From Cellulosimicrobium cellulans (GTDB taxonomy: Bacteria; Actinomycetota; Actinomycetes; Actinomycetales; Cellulomonadaceae), in the NCBI RefSeq assembly GCF_024124905.1, contig NZ_JAMXST010000002.1, positions 1-64,000 of the forward strand: DNA of 64,000 bases, in the 5' to 3' direction. Below are positions 27,806 through 38,582 of this stretch, piece after piece; positions within the stretch are counted from its first letter, which is position 1; each line of letters begins with the position of its first letter. A program made the translations under genes and the position numbers. The notes under the pieces were generated by a model. It did not search any database. It was not told the origin of the DNA and was given only the letters and a program-made list of their open reading frames with translations.

Positions 27806-28780
27806 GTGAGCGACGCCCCGGCCCCCGACGCCCCCGAGTCCGCCCCTGCCGACGGCACGGGGCGGCACGCGCTGCCCGACGGCGTCGTGCGGGTCCGCCT
27901 GGACCTCGCCTACCAGGGGACGGACTTCGCCGGGTGGGCTCGCCAGCCGGCGCTGCGGACGGTCCAGGGCGCGGTCGAGGACGGTCTCGCGACGCTCCTG
28001 CGGGGGCCGGCACCGCGCCTCACCGTCGCGGGGCGCACCGACGCGGGGGTGCACGCGCGGGGACAGGTCGCGCACGTCGACCTCACGCGGGACCAGTGGG
28101 AGGCGTTGCCCGGGCGCTCCGACCGCTCGCCCGGCGACGCGCTCGTCGCGCGGCTCGGCGGGGTGCTGCCGAGTGACGTCGTCGTCCACCGCGCGGCGCC
28201 GGCGCCGGCCGGGTTCGACGCCCGTTTCTCGGCCCTGCACCGCGCGTACACGTACCGGGTCGCGGACGACGCGGCGCAGCGCGACCCGCTGCGGCGCGCC
28301 TGGGTCCTGTGGAACCGGCGCCCGCTCGACGTCGCCGCGATGGACGCCGCCGTGCAGCCGCTCCTCGGGGTGCGCGACTTCGCGGCGTTCTGCAAGCCGC
28401 GCCCCGGGGCGACGACCATCCGTGAGCTCCAGCACCTGTCGTGGTCGCGGCCGGTCGACGGTCCCGACGCGGGCCTCGTCGTCGCGCACGTCCGCGCGGA
28501 CGCGTTCTGCCACAACATGGTCCGCGCGCTCGTCGGCGCGTCGCTCGCGGTGGGGGAGGGGCGACGCGACGTCGCCTGGCCCGCGGAGCTCCTCGCGAGC
28601 CGACGCCGCGACGCGGGGGCCGGCGTCGTCCCCGCCCACGGGCTCGTGCTCGAGGAGGTCACGTACCCGCCCGAGGACGAGCTCGCCGCCCGCGCCGACC
28701 GGATCCGCGCCGTCCGGAACGAGGAGGACGTCTGGGACGAGGGCGCGTCGCGCGACCAGGCCGGACCGCCGAGGGGCTAG
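27806..28780 (+). CDS. truA: tRNA pseudouridine(38-40) synthase
   Basis: Encodes 324 residues, slightly long because of a Pro/Asp-rich N-terminus (1-25) and a C-terminal extension. Makes pseudouridine at positions 38-40 of the anticodon arm. Catalytic Asp79 lies in GRTDAGVHA; DLAYQGTDFAGWARQ and FCHNMVRALVG are also conserved. Follows the rplQ region as in many bacteria, though here two genes intervene. Confidence 0.96.
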   Translation: MSDAPAPDAPESAPADGTGRHALPDGVVRVRLDLAYQGTDFAGWARQPALRTVQGAVEDGLATLLRGPAPRLTVAGRTDAGVHARGQVAHVDLTRDQWEALPGRSDRSPGDALVARLGGVLPSDVVVHRAAPAPAGFDARFSALHRAYTYRVADDAAQRDPLRRAWVLWNRRPLDVAAMDAAVQPLLGVRDFAAFCKPRPGATTIRELQHLSWSRPVDGPDAGLVVAHVRADAFCHNMVRALVGASLAVGEGRRDVAWPAELLASRRRDAGAGVVPAHGLVLEEVTYPPEDELAARADRIRAVRNEEDVWDEGASRDQAGPPRG

Positions 28781-28784
28781 CCCG

Positions 28785-29186
28785 TCACGGCTCCTCGACG
28801 ACGTGCACCGCGGCCTCCTCGGCGCCCGCGGCGCCCCCGGAGATGCCCTCGTCGTCGGCGTAGGTGTCGTTCTGGCGGCCGTCGAGCGCGTCAGGGTCCG
28901 CGACGAGGCGGCCCGACCGGGTGTCGTCGGGGCGCTCGAGCGGGTCGCGCTCCCAGTCCTCGGGCTCCTCCTCGGCGAGACGCTGGTCGAGGGTCTCGCC
29001 GTGCACCTCCTCCCACGGCGTCTCGCCGTAGTGGTTCGTGCGGGGGCGGTCGGGCGGGGAGTAGCCCTCGTCGAGCACGTCGTCCACGCCGCGGTCGAGC
29101 AGCGTGTCCTCGGCCTGGAGCTGGTCGTTGTCGCCCTCGGCGCCGGTCTCCGGGTCCGGGCTGGTGCCGGTGGTGTCTTCGCTCAT
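28785..29186 (-). CDS. DUF5709-family protein
   Basis: Encodes 133 residues, very acidic and probably unstructured. Contains the actinobacterial DUF5709 signature: DVLDEGYSPPDRP, a glutamate-rich ETLDQRLAEEEPE stretch, then SGRLVADPD. No catalytic residues or membrane segment. Function unknown. Stop is 4 nt from the truA stop (convergent). Confidence 0.8.
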   Translation of the reverse strand: MSEDTTGTSPDPETGAEGDNDQLQAEDTLLDRGVDDVLDEGYSPPDRPRTNHYGETPWEEVHGETLDQRLAEEEPEDWERDPLERPDDTRSGRLVADPDALDGRQNDTYADDEGISGGAAGAEEAAVHVVEEP

Positions 29187-29322
29187 GCGTCCACAGTGGC
29201 ACCTCGCGCGGCCGGACGCAGCATCTGCGCCCGGACCTGCACCGACGTGCCGCGGGCGGTACCGTGGCACGGGTCGCGCGCGCCGTGGCCTCCCCGAACG
29301 ACCCCGAGAACCGAGGACCACC

Positions 29323-29886
29323 ATGGCCGGCATCGACGACATCCTGTCCACCATCCCGCTCGACCAGCTCGCCGGTCGGCTGGGCGTCGACGAGGCGACG
29401 GCGCAGCAGGCCGTCGGCGCGGCGCTCCCCGCCCTGCTGGGCGGGCTCCGGGCGAACGCGCAGGACCCGGCCGGCGCGGCGTCGCTCGGCCAGGCGCTCA
29501 CGCAGCACGACCCGTCGCTCGTGGAGGGCGGGGTGAACCTCGACGACGTGGACACGGCCGACGGCGAGAAGATCGTCCGCCACGTCTTCGGGTCGAACGA
29601 GGAGGCCGTCGTCGCGCAGCTCGCCGACTCGACGGGGACCCAGCAGGGTCTGCTCTCGAAGGTGCTCCCCGCGCTCGCGCCGATCGCGCTGGCGTTCCTC
29701 GCGAAGCAGCTCGGCGGCAAGGACGCGGGCGCGGGCTCCTCCACGGCGGCGTCGGAGAGCGCCGGCGGCGGTGGGCTGGGCGACCTGCTCGGCGGGCTGC
29801 TGGGCGGCGGCTCGGGCGGGTCCGGGGGCGGCCTCGGGGACCTCCTGGGCGGTCTGGGCGGGCTCCTCGGGGGCGGTCGGCGCTGA
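29323..29886 (+). CDS. DUF937 (YidB-like) protein with glycine-rich tail
   Basis: Encodes 187 residues from ATG 29323 after GAGGACC. DUF937 pattern: repeated helices with ALPALLGGLRANAQDPAGAASL and VRHVFGSNEEAVVAQLADSTG. The last 45 residues are nearly all Gly/Leu, with two copies of GLGDLLGGL. No signal peptide. Function of the family is unknown; it stands alone between DUF5709 (divergent) and the ABC-F gene. Confidence 0.85.
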   Translation: MAGIDDILSTIPLDQLAGRLGVDEATAQQAVGAALPALLGGLRANAQDPAGAASLGQALTQHDPSLVEGGVNLDDVDTADGEKIVRHVFGSNEEAVVAQLADSTGTQQGLLSKVLPALAPIALAFLAKQLGGKDAGAGSSTAASESAGGGGLGDLLGGLLGGGSGGSGGGLGDLLGGLGGLLGGGRR

Positions 29887-29994
29887 GCCCGGTGGCACCC
29901 GCGGCCGTCGTGCACGGGGTGCAGCGGTGCCGGCGCGGTCCGGGAGCGCGGAATCCGCGTGACCCGGTGGGCCCGGCCGGGAGACCATGAGGCC

Positions 29995-31689
29995 GTGGGA
30001 CACCTCGACCTCAGCGACGTCACGTATCACCTGCCCGACGGACGCACTCTCCTCGACGGCGTGAGCCTGCGCGTCGCGGACGGCGCGCGGGTCGCGCTCG
30101 TCGGGCCGAACGGCGTCGGCAAGTCGACGCTCCTGCGCATCGTCACGGGCGACGTCGCTCCGCACGGCGGGGTGGTCGTGCGCAGCGGCGGCCTGGGCGT
30201 GATGCGGCAGGACGTCGGGCGGATCGACGACGACCGCACGGTCCGGGACCTGCTCGTCGAGCTCGCGCCCGCCGCGGTCAAGGAGGCGGCGCTCGAGCTC
30301 GCCGCGGCGGAGCACGACATCATGACGGTCGACGACGAGCCCGCCCAGCTCCGGTACGCCCAGGCGCTCGTCGACTGGGCCGACGTCGGGGGCTACGACG
30401 CCGAGACGGCGTGGGACGAGGTGACCGACGAGGTCCTGTCCGTCCCGTTCGAGAAGGCGCAGTGGCGCGACGTGCGCACGCTGTCCGGCGGCGAGCAGAA
30501 GCGCCTGGCGCTCACGGCGCTGCTCCGCGGGCCCGAGGAGGTGCTACTGCTCGACGAGCCGGACAACCACCTCGACGTGCCGACCAAGCGCTGGCTCGAG
30601 GAGCGGCTCGTCGCGTCGCCCAAGACGGTGCTCTACGTCTCGCACGACCGCGAGCTGCTGTCGCGCACGGCGACGCAGGTCGCGACGCTCGAGCCGACGC
30701 CGGGCGGTGGGACGGTCTGGGTGCACGGCGGCGGGTTCGCGACCTACGCGCAGGCGCGCGCGGACCGGCGCGAGCGCCTGGCGGAGCTTGCGAGGCGGTG
30801 GGACGAGGAGCACGCGAAGCTGCGCGAGCTCGTGCAGACGCTCAAGACCAAGGCCGCCTACAACGACGGGATGGCGAGCAGGTACCAGGCGGCGAAGACG
30901 CGCCTGCGCAAGTTCGAGGAGGCGGGCCCCCCGGAGGTGCTCGCGCGCGAGCAGCGCGTCACCGTGCGCCTCGCCGGCGGCCGGACCGCCAAGCGCGCCG
31001 TGACGTGCCGGTCGCTCGAGCTCACGGGCCTCATGAAGCCGTTCGACCTCGAGGTGTTCTTCGGCGAGCGCGTCGCGGTGCTGGGCTCCAACGGGTCCGG
31101 CAAGTCGCACTTCCTGCGGCTCCTCGCCGCCGGCGGGAGCGACCCCGAGCCCGGGGTCGTGCCCGACCCCGCGACGTCCGACGGCGTCCGGCCCGACCCC
31201 GTGGCGCACACGGGTCGCGCGGTGCTCGGCTCGCGGGTCCGGCCGGGCTGGTTCGCCCAGAACCACGACCACCCGGAGCTGCGGGGGAGGACCCTCCTGG
31301 AGATCCTCCACCGCGGCGACGGGCACCGGGCGGGGATGGGGCGCGAGGGCGCGAGCCGCGCGCTCGACCGGTACGAGCTGGTCGGCCAGGCGGAGCAGCG
31401 CTTCGAGACCCTGTCCGGCGGCCAGCAGGCGCGGTTCCAGATCCTCCTGCTCGAGCTCGACGGCGCGACCCTCCTCCTGCTCGACGAGCCGACGGACAAC
31501 CTCGACCTGCACTCGGCCGAGGCGCTCGAGGCCGGTCTCGCGGCGTTCCAGGGCACGGTGCTCGCCGTGACGCACGACCGCTGGTTCGCGCGCGGGTTCG
31601 ACCGCTACCTCGTGTTCCGCGGGGACGGGGAGGTCGTCGAGGCCCCGGAGCCGGTCTGGGACGTCGAGCGCGTGCAGCGGGCGCGGTAG
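29995..31689 (+). CDS. ABC-F family ATPase
   Basis: Encodes 564 residues from GTG 29995 ([15 protein letters not shown]). Two ABC cassettes and no membrane segment: first Walker [10 protein letters not shown], signature LSGGEQKRL, Walker B VLLLDEP; second [25 protein letters not shown]. Between them is a linker rich in charged residues (about 270-320), the ABC-F hallmark. These proteins act on the ribosome as translation factors or antibiotic protectors; which applies is unknown. GTG 29959 is an alternative start. Confidence 0.88.
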   Translation: MGHLDLSDVTYHLPDGRTLLDGVSLRVADGARVALVGPNGVGKSTLLRIVTGDVAPHGGVVVRSGGLGVMRQDVGRIDDDRTVRDLLVELAPAAVKEAALELAAAEHDIMTVDDEPAQLRYAQALVDWADVGGYDAETAWDEVTDEVLSVPFEKAQWRDVRTLSGGEQKRLALTALLRGPEEVLLLDEPDNHLDVPTKRWLEERLVASPKTVLYVSHDRELLSRTATQVATLEPTPGGGTVWVHGGGFATYAQARADRRERLAELARRWDEEHAKLRELVQTLKTKAAYNDGMASRYQAAKTRLRKFEEAGPPEVLAREQRVTVRLAGGRTAKRAVTCRSLELTGLMKPFDLEVFFGERVAVLGSNGSGKSHFLRLLAAGGSDPEPGVVPDPATSDGVRPDPVAHTGRAVLGSRVRPGWFAQNHDHPELRGRTLLEILHRGDGHRAGMGREGASRALDRYELVGQAEQRFETLSGGQQARFQILLLELDGATLLLLDEPTDNLDLHSAEALEAGLAAFQGTVLAVTHDRWFARGFDRYLVFRGDGEVVEAPEPVWDVERVQRAR

Positions 31690-31740
31690 CCGCCGCGTAC
31701 GGGGCTGCCGCCGCGTGCCGGTGGTGGCCGGCGCGGTCCC

Positions 31741-31746
31741 TATCCT
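31741..31746 (+). promoter_or_regulatory. trhO: trhO leaderless promoter -10 box
   Basis: TATCCT, then 7 nt, then ATG 31754. It begins 51 nt after the ABC-F stop and indicates that trhO has its own leaderless transcript. Confidence 0.6.
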
Positions 31747-31753
31747 GGTGGGC

Positions 31754-32686
31754 ATGGCCGTCCACAAGATCGTGCTCTTCTACGCCTTCACGCCGCTGCC
31801 CGACCCCCGCGCGGTGCAGCTCTGGCAGCGGGCGCTGGGGGAGCGGTGGAACCTCACGGGACGCGTGATCGTCGCCCACCACGGGATCAACGCGACGCTG
31901 GGCGGGACGGTCGAGGACCTCAAGCAGTACGTGAAGACGACCCGGCAGTACCCCGGCTTCGAGGGCATCGACGTCAAGTGGTCCGACGGCACCGGACGCG
32001 ACTTCCCGCGCCTGTCCGTGAAGGTGCGACCCGAGCTCGTGGCGTTCGGCGTCCCCGACGAGGTCGTGGTCGACGCGAGCGGCGTCGTGGGCGGCGGCAC
32101 GCGGCTGAGCCCGCAGGCCCTGCACGACCTCGTGGCCGAGCGGGGGGACGACGTCGTGATGTTCGACGGCCGCAACGCGTTCGAGGCCGAGATCGGGCGG
32201 TTCCGCGGCGCGGTCGTGCCGGACGTCGCCACGACGCGCGACGTCGTCGCCGAGATCGACTCGGGCCGCTACGACGACCTCAAGCAGCGGCCCGTCGTCA
32301 CGTACTGCACCGGGGGCGTGCGGTGCGAGGTGCTGTCCGCGCTCCTGACCGCCCGCGGCTTCGAGGAGGTCTACCAGCTCGACGGCGGCGTCGTGCGGTA
32401 CGGCGAGGCGTTCGGGTCGCAGGGACTGTGGGAGGGCTCGCTCTACGTCTTCGACGAGCGCATGCACGTCGAGCTCGGCCCGGGGTCGACCCCGCTGGGG
32501 TCCTGCACCGGCTGCGGCGCGGCGACGGCGAAGTACGAGAACTGCGCGGACCCGAGCTGCCGGACGCTGCGCCTGTACTGCCCGGACTGCGTGCACGTCG
32601 CACGCTCGGCCCGCTGCGCGACGTGCGTGGGCGAGCGCCCGGATCCCCGTCCGGCCGCTTTGACCGGCGGCCCGACCCGCGGGTAG
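31754..32686 (+). CDS. trhO: Rhodanese-type tRNA uridine 5-hydroxylase
   Basis: Encodes 310 residues. TrhO (YceA) proteins hydroxylate U34 of tRNA using prephenate-derived chemistry or oxygen. Domains in order: ferredoxin-like N-terminal part ([15 protein letters not shown]), rhodanese domain with catalytic Cys185 in [10 protein letters not shown], and a cysteine-rich C-terminus ([20 protein letters not shown]) that may bind zinc. Length fits the family. The rplM promoter begins inside its last codons. Confidence 0.9.
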   Translation: MAVHKIVLFYAFTPLPDPRAVQLWQRALGERWNLTGRVIVAHHGINATLGGTVEDLKQYVKTTRQYPGFEGIDVKWSDGTGRDFPRLSVKVRPELVAFGVPDEVVVDASGVVGGGTRLSPQALHDLVAERGDDVVMFDGRNAFEAEIGRFRGAVVPDVATTRDVVAEIDSGRYDDLKQRPVVTYCTGGVRCEVLSALLTARGFEEVYQLDGGVVRYGEAFGSQGLWEGSLYVFDERMHVELGPGSTPLGSCTGCGAATAKYENCADPSCRTLRLYCPDCVHVARSARCATCVGERPDPRPAALTGGPTRG

Positions 32687-32689
32687 TCT
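32660..32689 (+). promoter_or_regulatory. rplM: rplM-rpsI promoter
   Basis: TTGACC (32660-32665), 18-nt spacer, TAGTCT (32684-32689): the best sigma70-type promoter in the window. The -35 and most of the spacer overlap the end of trhO. It gives rplM a leader of about 160 nt. Confidence 0.8.
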
Positions 32690-32856
32690 GGTGAGTCGTT
32701 GTGCTCATCTCACGACACCCGTGTCGCTAGCGCGCCCACTCGCTGCCGGCCAAGGAGCGGGTGCCGACCGAGCCCGCCGCGCAACGACCTGCCCTCTCGG
32801 CCGCACGCTTCAGCGGCCGAAGAAGACATTCTGAGACAGAAACGAAGGCTACGACC

Positions 32857-33300
32857 GTGCGTACGTACACCCCGAAGCCCGGCGACGTCCAGCGCGACTG
32901 GTACGTCATCGACGCGACCGACGTCGTCCTGGGCCGCCTGGCCACCCACGTGGCCACCCTGCTGCGCGGCAAGCACAAGCCGACCTTCGCTCCGCACGTC
33001 GACGGCGGTGACTTCGTCATCGTCATCAACGCCGGCAAGGTCGCCCTGAGCGGCAACAAGCGCGAGCAGAAGATGGCCTACAACCACTCCGGCTACCCGG
33101 GTGGTCTGCGTGCCGTCCCCTACGGCGACCTGCTCGACAAGCACCCCGAGCGTGCGGTGGAGAAGGCCGTGCGCGGCATGCTCCCCAAGACCACCCTCGG
33201 TCGCGCCCAGTTCGGCAAGCTCAAGGTCTACGCGGGTGCCGAGCACCCGCACGCCGCGCAGCAGCCGAAGCCGTTCGAGATCACCCAGGTCGCGCAGTAA
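32857..33300 (+). CDS. rplM: 50S ribosomal protein L13
   Basis: Encodes 147 residues from GTG 32857 ([19 protein letters not shown]). L13 is one of the first proteins in 50S assembly. [23 protein letters not shown] and [25 protein letters not shown] are diagnostic. The frame extends to 32761, but homologues start here. Its leader contains ACGAAGG close to the start. Confidence 0.97.
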   Translation: MRTYTPKPGDVQRDWYVIDATDVVLGRLATHVATLLRGKHKPTFAPHVDGGDFVIVINAGKVALSGNKREQKMAYNHSGYPGGLRAVPYGDLLDKHPERAVEKAVRGMLPKTTLGRAQFGKLKVYAGAEHPHAAQQPKPFEITQVAQ

Positions 33301-33345
33301 TCGCCGCCCAGGCGTAGCGCACAGAGAGACGCGAGGACACCACCC

Positions 33346-33834
33346 GTGGCCGAGACCACCGTCGACACCGACACCCTGGGCGACGAGACGCCCAGCACCT
33401 ACACCTCCGAGTCCGCCGCCCCCACGGGCCGCGGCCAGAGCATCACCGCCCCCGGCCAGGCCCTGGGCCGCCGCAAGGAGGCCGTGGCGCGCGTGCGCCT
33501 CGTCCCCGGGACCGGGCAGTGGAAGATCAACGGGCGCTCGCTCGAGGACTACTTCCCGAACAAGGTTCACCAGCAGCTCGTGAACTCCCCGCTGAAGCTG
33601 GTCGACGTCGAGGGTCGCTTCGACGTCGTCGCCCGCATCAGCGGCGGCGGCACCTCCGGCCAGGCCGGTGCGCTGCGCCTCGGCATCGCGCGTGCGCTCA
33701 ACGCGATCGACGCCGAGCACAACCGCCCAGCGCTGAAGAAGGCCGGCTTCCTCACCCGCGACGCGCGCGTCGTCGAGCGCAAGAAGGCCGGTCTCAAGAA
33801 GGCCCGTAAGGCACCGCAGTACTCCAAGCGCTGA
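33346..33834 (+). CDS. rpsI: 30S ribosomal protein S9
   Basis: Encodes 162 residues from GTG 33346, after GCGAGGAC. S9 reaches the P-site tRNA through its C-terminal tail, here [33 protein letters not shown] and [19 protein letters not shown] are conserved. The first 40 residues (Thr/Ser/Asp-rich) are an actinobacterial extension. Forms a two-gene unit with rplM. Confidence 0.97.
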   Translation: MAETTVDTDTLGDETPSTYTSESAAPTGRGQSITAPGQALGRRKEAVARVRLVPGTGQWKINGRSLEDYFPNKVHQQLVNSPLKLVDVEGRFDVVARISGGGTSGQAGALRLGIARALNAIDAEHNRPALKKAGFLTRDARVVERKKAGLKKARKAPQYSKR

Positions 33835-33850
33835 TCCGCGCTGTGCGCTC

Positions 33851-33885
33851 GTCGGCCCCGGTGGACCTCGTCCACCGGGGCCGAC
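33851..33885 (+). terminator. rplM-rpsI terminator
   Basis: A perfect 15-bp stem (33851-33865 with 33871-33885), 5-nt loop, then GTCGTTTGTG, starting 17 nt after rpsI. Confidence 0.88.
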
Positions 33886-33979
33886 GTCGTTTGTGAGGGA
33901 CGGTGACCAAGCCCGCCGAGGGCGGGGCAGGGCAGGCGGTCGTACGGTCGACGTACGGCCGGTCGAGGAAGGACTTTCC

Positions 33980-35341
33980 ATGGGACGGCTTTTCGGCACC
34001 GACGGGGTGCGCGGGCTGGCGAACGGCAACGTGACGGGCGAGCTCGCCCTCGACCTGGGCGTCGCGGCGGCGCGCGTGCTCGGCAGCGGGCAGGAGGAAG
34101 GCCACCGGCCGCGCGCGGTCGTGGGGCGCGACACGCGAGTCTCGGGCGAGTTCCTGGGCGCGGCGCTCATCGCCGGGCTCGCGAGCGCGGGCGTCGACGT
34201 GAAGGACGTCGGCGTGCTGCCGACGCCCGCCGTCGCCTACCTGACGAGCACCATGGACGTCGACTTCGGCGTCGTGATCTCGGCCTCCCACAACCCGATG
34301 CAGGACAACGGGATCAAGTTCCTCGCGCGCGGTGGCGTCAAGCTCGACGACGCGGTCGAGGACCGGATCGAGAGCCTGCTCGGGCAGGAGTGGCAGCGTC
34401 CGACGCACGGCGCGGTCGGCCGGATCTCCCCGGACTCGGGGCGCGCGGGCGGCGCGTACGTCGAGCACCTCATGGCGAGCATCGGCGCGGACGAGGACCA
34501 CAAGCCGCTCGCGGGCCTGCGCATCGCGGTCGACTGCGCGAACGGCGCGGCGAGCGACGTCGGCCCCGCGGCGCTGCGCGCGGCCGGCGCGGACGTCGTG
34601 GTCATCAACGCGAGCCCCGACGGCCGCAACATCAACGCCGCGTGCGGCTCGAACCACCCCGAGCAGCTCCAGGCCGTCGTCGTGGCGTCCGAGGCGGACT
34701 TCGGCGTCGCGTTCGACGGCGACGCGGACCGGTGCATCGCGGTCGACCACGGGGGCACCGTCGTCGACGGCGACCAGATCATGGGCGTCCTCGCGCTCGC
34801 GCTCCAGGACGAGGGCGCGCTCCCGCACGACACGCTCGTCGTGACGGTGATGAGCAACCTGGGCCTCCTGCTCGCGATGCGCGACGCGGGGATCACGACG
34901 GTCCAGACCGCGGTCGGCGACCGGTACGTCCTGGAGGAGATGCGCGCGCACGGGTACGGCCTCGGGGGCGAGCAGTCGGGGCACATCGTGCTGTCGCGCT
35001 ACGCGACCACGGGTGACGGCGTGCTCACGGCGCTCCAGCTCGCCGCGCGCGTGCGGGCCACGGGCCAGAAGCTCGCCGACCTGGCGGGCGTCGTCCAGCG
35101 CCTCCCGCAGACCCTCCTCAACGTCCCCGGCGTGGACAAGGCACGGGCGTCGAGCGACGAGGAGCTCCGGGCCGCCGTCGCGGACGCGGAGCGGACCCTC
35201 GGCGAGACGGGTCGCGTGCTGCTGCGTCCGTCGGGCACCGAGCCGCTCGTGCGCGTCATGGTCGAGGCGGCGACGCAGCAGCAGGCCGACGCGGTGGCCG
35301 CGCGGCTCGCGGGCGTCGTGCGCGAGCGGCTCGCGCTGTGA
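33980..35341 (+). CDS. glmM: Phosphoglucosamine mutase
   Basis: Encodes 453 residues from ATG 33980, with GAGGAAGGA 6 nt upstream. Converts glucosamine-6-P to glucosamine-1-P for UDP-GlcNAc synthesis. [12 protein letters not shown] at the start, phosphoserine Ser103 in SASHNP, Mg loop FDGDADRC and GEQSGH sugar-binding motif are all present. Works with glmS at 41713. Downstream def overlaps by GTGA. Confidence 0.97.
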   Translation: MGRLFGTDGVRGLANGNVTGELALDLGVAAARVLGSGQEEGHRPRAVVGRDTRVSGEFLGAALIAGLASAGVDVKDVGVLPTPAVAYLTSTMDVDFGVVISASHNPMQDNGIKFLARGGVKLDDAVEDRIESLLGQEWQRPTHGAVGRISPDSGRAGGAYVEHLMASIGADEDHKPLAGLRIAVDCANGAASDVGPAALRAAGADVVVINASPDGRNINAACGSNHPEQLQAVVVASEADFGVAFDGDADRCIAVDHGGTVVDGDQIMGVLALALQDEGALPHDTLVVTVMSNLGLLLAMRDAGITTVQTAVGDRYVLEEMRAHGYGLGGEQSGHIVLSRYATTGDGVLTALQLAARVRATGQKLADLAGVVQRLPQTLLNVPGVDKARASSDEELRAAVADAERTLGETGRVLLRPSGTEPLVRVMVEAATQQQADAVAARLAGVVRERLAL

Positions 35342-35979
35342 GCGCGGCGGGGCGGACGACCGACCGGGAGGCGGCAGGCGTGCGGCAGGGGGTCGACGAG
35401 GGGCTGCGCGAGCACGTGGTCGGGCTCCTCGACGCGTACGACGACGGCGTGCTGCCGATCGTCCAGGCGGGCCACCCCGTGCTGCGGACGCCGGCCGTGC
35501 CGTACGCCGGGCAGCTCGGCGACGTGCTGCCCCGGTTCCTGGACGCGATGCGCGCGACGATGCACGCGGCGCCCGGGGTGGGGCTCGCCGCGCCGCAGGT
35601 CGGGATCGGCCTCGCGATCGCCGTCGTGGAGGACCCCGGCGCCCCCGACGCGGACGACGAGCGCGAGCGTCCCCCGCTCGCGTTCCGGGTGCTGGTCAAC
35701 CCGCGGTACGAGGCCGTCGGCGACGAGACGAGGACGTTCTTCGAGGGCTGCCTCTCGGTGCACGGCTGGCAGGCGGAGCGGACGCGCGCCCGCTCGGTGC
35801 GACTCACCGGGCAGGACGAGGCGGGCGAGCCGTTCGACGACGTGCTCACCGGGTGGGCGGCGCGGATCGTCCAGCACGAGACCGACCACCTGCGCGGCGA
35901 GCTGTACGTCGACGCCGCGGACCTGCGCACGCTGGCGTCCACGCTCGGGGTCGCGCGGCTCCCGGGTCACCCGGGCTGA
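35338..35979 (+). CDS. def: Peptide deformylase
   Basis: Encodes 213 residues from a GTG overlapping the glmM stop. Removes the N-formyl group from nascent proteins. All three motifs are intact: GVGLAAPQ (80-87), EGCLS with Cys138, and HETDH (180-184) holding the metal. An N-terminal extension of about 38 residues is actinobacterial. Coupling to glmM suggests co-expression; its partner enzyme map is at 21344. Confidence 0.95.
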   Translation: MSAAGRTTDREAAGVRQGVDEGLREHVVGLLDAYDDGVLPIVQAGHPVLRTPAVPYAGQLGDVLPRFLDAMRATMHAAPGVGLAAPQVGIGLAIAVVEDPGAPDADDERERPPLAFRVLVNPRYEAVGDETRTFFEGCLSVHGWQAERTRARSVRLTGQDEAGEPFDDVLTGWAARIVQHETDHLRGELYVDAADLRTLASTLGVARLPGHPG

Positions 35980-36035
35980 GCCCGGGCCGTCGTCCGCGGT
36001 TCGGGTCCGGCGGGTCGTCGCGCGAGACTACCGGG

Positions 36036-38582
36036 ATGGACCCGCTCGCCCAGCTCCTCGCCGCACCGCCCGACCTGCCGGTGGGCCGTCACCTGGTCGA
36101 GGTGGTCGCCGCCGTGCGCGCGGAGGGGGCCGTCGTCGTCCAGGCACCGCCCGGCACCGGCAAGACGACGCTCGTGCCGCCGGCCCTCGCGGTGGCCCTG
36201 GAGGGTGCCTCGGACGGCCGCGTCGTCGTGACGCAGCCGCGGCGGCTCGCCGCCCGGGCGGCCGCCCGCCGGCTCGCGTCGCTGCTCGGCGAGGACCTCG
36301 GCGGCACGGTCGGCTACACGGTGCGGGGCGAGTCGCGGACGTCGCGACGGACCCGGGTCGAGGTCGTCACCACCGGCACGCTCGTCCGCCGGCTCCAGCG
36401 CGACCCGGAGCTGCCGGGCGTGGCGGGCGTCGTGCTCGACGAGGTGCACGAGCGGCACCTGGACGACGACCTCGCGCTCGCCCTGCTGGCGGACGTGCGC
36501 GAGAACCTGCGCGACGACCTCGCGCTCGTCGCGATGTCCGCGACGGTCGAGGCGGGGCGGACGGCGGAGGCGCTCGGCGGGGGAGCGCGGCCCGTCCCCG
36601 TGGTGCAGGTCCAGGGCGGCCTCCACCCGGTCGACGTCGTCTGGTGCCCCGCGCGCGGTCCGCGCACCGACGTCCGCGGCACGTCGCCCGCGCTGCTCGA
36701 CCACGTGGTCGCCACCACGCACCGCGCGCTGCGCGAGCGCACGGGCGACGTGCTCGTGTTCGTCCCCGGCGCGCGCGAGGTGGACACCGTGTCGGGCCTG
36801 CTGGCGCGCGGGCTCTCGGACGTCGACGTGCGCCCGCTGCACGGCCGCCTGCCCCCGCACGAGCAGGACCGGGCGCTCGAGCCCGGGCCGCGGCGCCGGG
36901 TCGTGGTGTCGACGGCGGTCGCGGAGTCGTCGCTCACGGTCCCGGGCGTCCGGGTCGTCGTGGACGCGGGGCTCGCGCGCGAGCCCCGCACGGACGTCCG
37001 CCGAGGGCTGCCCGGGCTCGTGACGGTGGCGGTCAGCCGGGCCGGCGCCGAGCAGCGCGCGGGGCGGGCCGGGCGCGAGGGCCCGGGGGCGGTGTACCGC
37101 TGCTGGTCGGAGGGCGACCACGCGCGCCTCGCGCGGCATCCGGAGCCGGAGATCCGCACGGCGGACCTCACCGGCTTCGCGCTCGAGCTCGCGTGCTGGG
37201 GGGCTCCCGACGGCGCGGGGCTCGCGCTGCTGGACCCGCCGCCCCCGGCCGCCTGGGCGGCCGCCCGCGAGGTGCTGCAGGGGCTGGGGGCCGTCGGGCC
37301 CGACGGCGTGACGCCGCTCGGGCGCCGGATCGCCTCCGTGCCCGCCGACCCGCGTCGCGCCCGCGCCCTGCTCGACGCCGTCCCCGAGGTCGGCCCGCGG
37401 CTCGCCGCGGAGGTCGTGGCGCTGCTCTCGGAGGACGTGCGCGTGCCCGGGGCCGACCTGCCGGCGGCGCTGCGCGCGGCGCGGCGCGGTGGCCCGGGGA
37501 CCGGCGCGTGGGCCGCGCAGCGCGACCGCCTCGAACGGGTGGCACGCACCGCCGCGGCCGAGGACGGCTCCGCCCGGGGAGGGGGGCCCGCCGCACGGTC
37601 CCGGCTGACCGACGACGCCGCCGTCGGGCACGTCGTCGCGCTCGCGCACCCCGACCGGCTGGCCCGACTGCGACCCGGCGGAGAGACCTACCTCCTGGTG
37701 TCCGGGGCGGGCGCGCGCCTGCCCGCGGGCTCGCCGCTGCAGGGCGCGCCGTGGCTCGCGGTCGCGGACGTGGACCGCACGGCGGGCCGTGCCGACGCCG
37801 TCGTGCGGTCCGCCGCGCCCGTCGACGAGGCGACGGCGCGAGCCGCTGCGGCGCCCGCGCTGCGCACGAGCGGCGTCGCCGGGTGGACGGGCGGGCGCGT
37901 GCGCGCCGCCCGGGTCACCACGCTCGGCGCGATCGAGCTCGCGCGCGAGCCGTGGCGGGACCCGCCGGCGGACCTGCTCGCGGCGACCGTGCGCGACGGG
38001 CTGCGCCGGGACGGTCTGGACGGCCTCCCGTGGTCCGACGGCGCACTCCGGCTCCGGGACCGCCTGCGGTTCCTGCACCGGGTGCTGGGCGACCCGTGGC
38101 CCGACGTCGGCGACGAGGCGCTCCTGGACGCCGCCGACGTCTGGCTGGGGCCCGACCTCCCGGCCGTCGCCCGGGGCCGGGGCACGGACCTCGCCGGGGC
38201 GCTGCGCCGTCTGCTGCCCTGGCCGGAGGCGGCGCGCCTCGACGCGCTCGCGCCCGAGCGGCTCGAGGTCCCGAGCGGGTCGCGCGTGGCGGTGGGCTAC
38301 GACCAGGACCAGCCGGTGCTCGCGGTCCGGCTGCAGGAGACGTTCGGCTGGACGAGCACGCCCCGCGTCGCGGACGGCCGCGTGCCCGTCCTGCTGCACC
38401 TGCTGTCCCCGGCGGGTCGACCCGCGGCGGTCACGGCGGACCTCGCCTCCTTCTGGGTGCAGGGCTACCCGCAGGTGCGCGCCGAGCTGCGGGGCCGCTA
38501 CCCCAAGCACGCGTGGCCGGAGGACCCGAGCACCGCCCTGCCGCTGCGGGGCACGCCGCGCCCGCGCCGCCGCGACGCCTGA
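36036..38582 (+). CDS. hrpB: ATP-dependent RNA helicase HrpB
   Basis: Encodes 848 residues from ATG 36036, six nt after GAGACT. A DEAH-type helicase: Walker A PPGTGKTT (38-45), DEVH (136-139), motif III SAT, motif VI QRAGRAGREGPG. After the helicase core come the HA2-like segment and the HrpB C-terminal domain with PVLLHLLSPAGRP and the ending YPKHAWPEDP. RNA substrate unknown; the family affects mRNA stability in Proteobacteria. Confidence 0.95.
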   Translation: MDPLAQLLAAPPDLPVGRHLVEVVAAVRAEGAVVVQAPPGTGKTTLVPPALAVALEGASDGRVVVTQPRRLAARAAARRLASLLGEDLGGTVGYTVRGESRTSRRTRVEVVTTGTLVRRLQRDPELPGVAGVVLDEVHERHLDDDLALALLADVRENLRDDLALVAMSATVEAGRTAEALGGGARPVPVVQVQGGLHPVDVVWCPARGPRTDVRGTSPALLDHVVATTHRALRERTGDVLVFVPGAREVDTVSGLLARGLSDVDVRPLHGRLPPHEQDRALEPGPRRRVVVSTAVAESSLTVPGVRVVVDAGLAREPRTDVRRGLPGLVTVAVSRAGAEQRAGRAGREGPGAVYRCWSEGDHARLARHPEPEIRTADLTGFALELACWGAPDGAGLALLDPPPPAAWAAAREVLQGLGAVGPDGVTPLGRRIASVPADPRRARALLDAVPEVGPRLAAEVVALLSEDVRVPGADLPAALRAARRGGPGTGAWAAQRDRLERVARTAAAEDGSARGGGPAARSRLTDDAAVGHVVALAHPDRLARLRPGGETYLLVSGAGARLPAGSPLQGAPWLAVADVDRTAGRADAVVRSAAPVDEATARAAAAPALRTSGVAGWTGGRVRAARVTTLGAIELAREPWRDPPADLLAATVRDGLRRDGLDGLPWSDGALRLRDRLRFLHRVLGDPWPDVGDEALLDAADVWLGPDLPAVARGRGTDLAGALRRLLPWPEAARLDALAPERLEVPSGSRVAVGYDQDQPVLAVRLQETFGWTSTPRVADGRVPVLLHLLSPAGRPAAVTADLASFWVQGYPQVRAELRGRYPKHAWPEDPSTALPLRGTPRPRRRDA

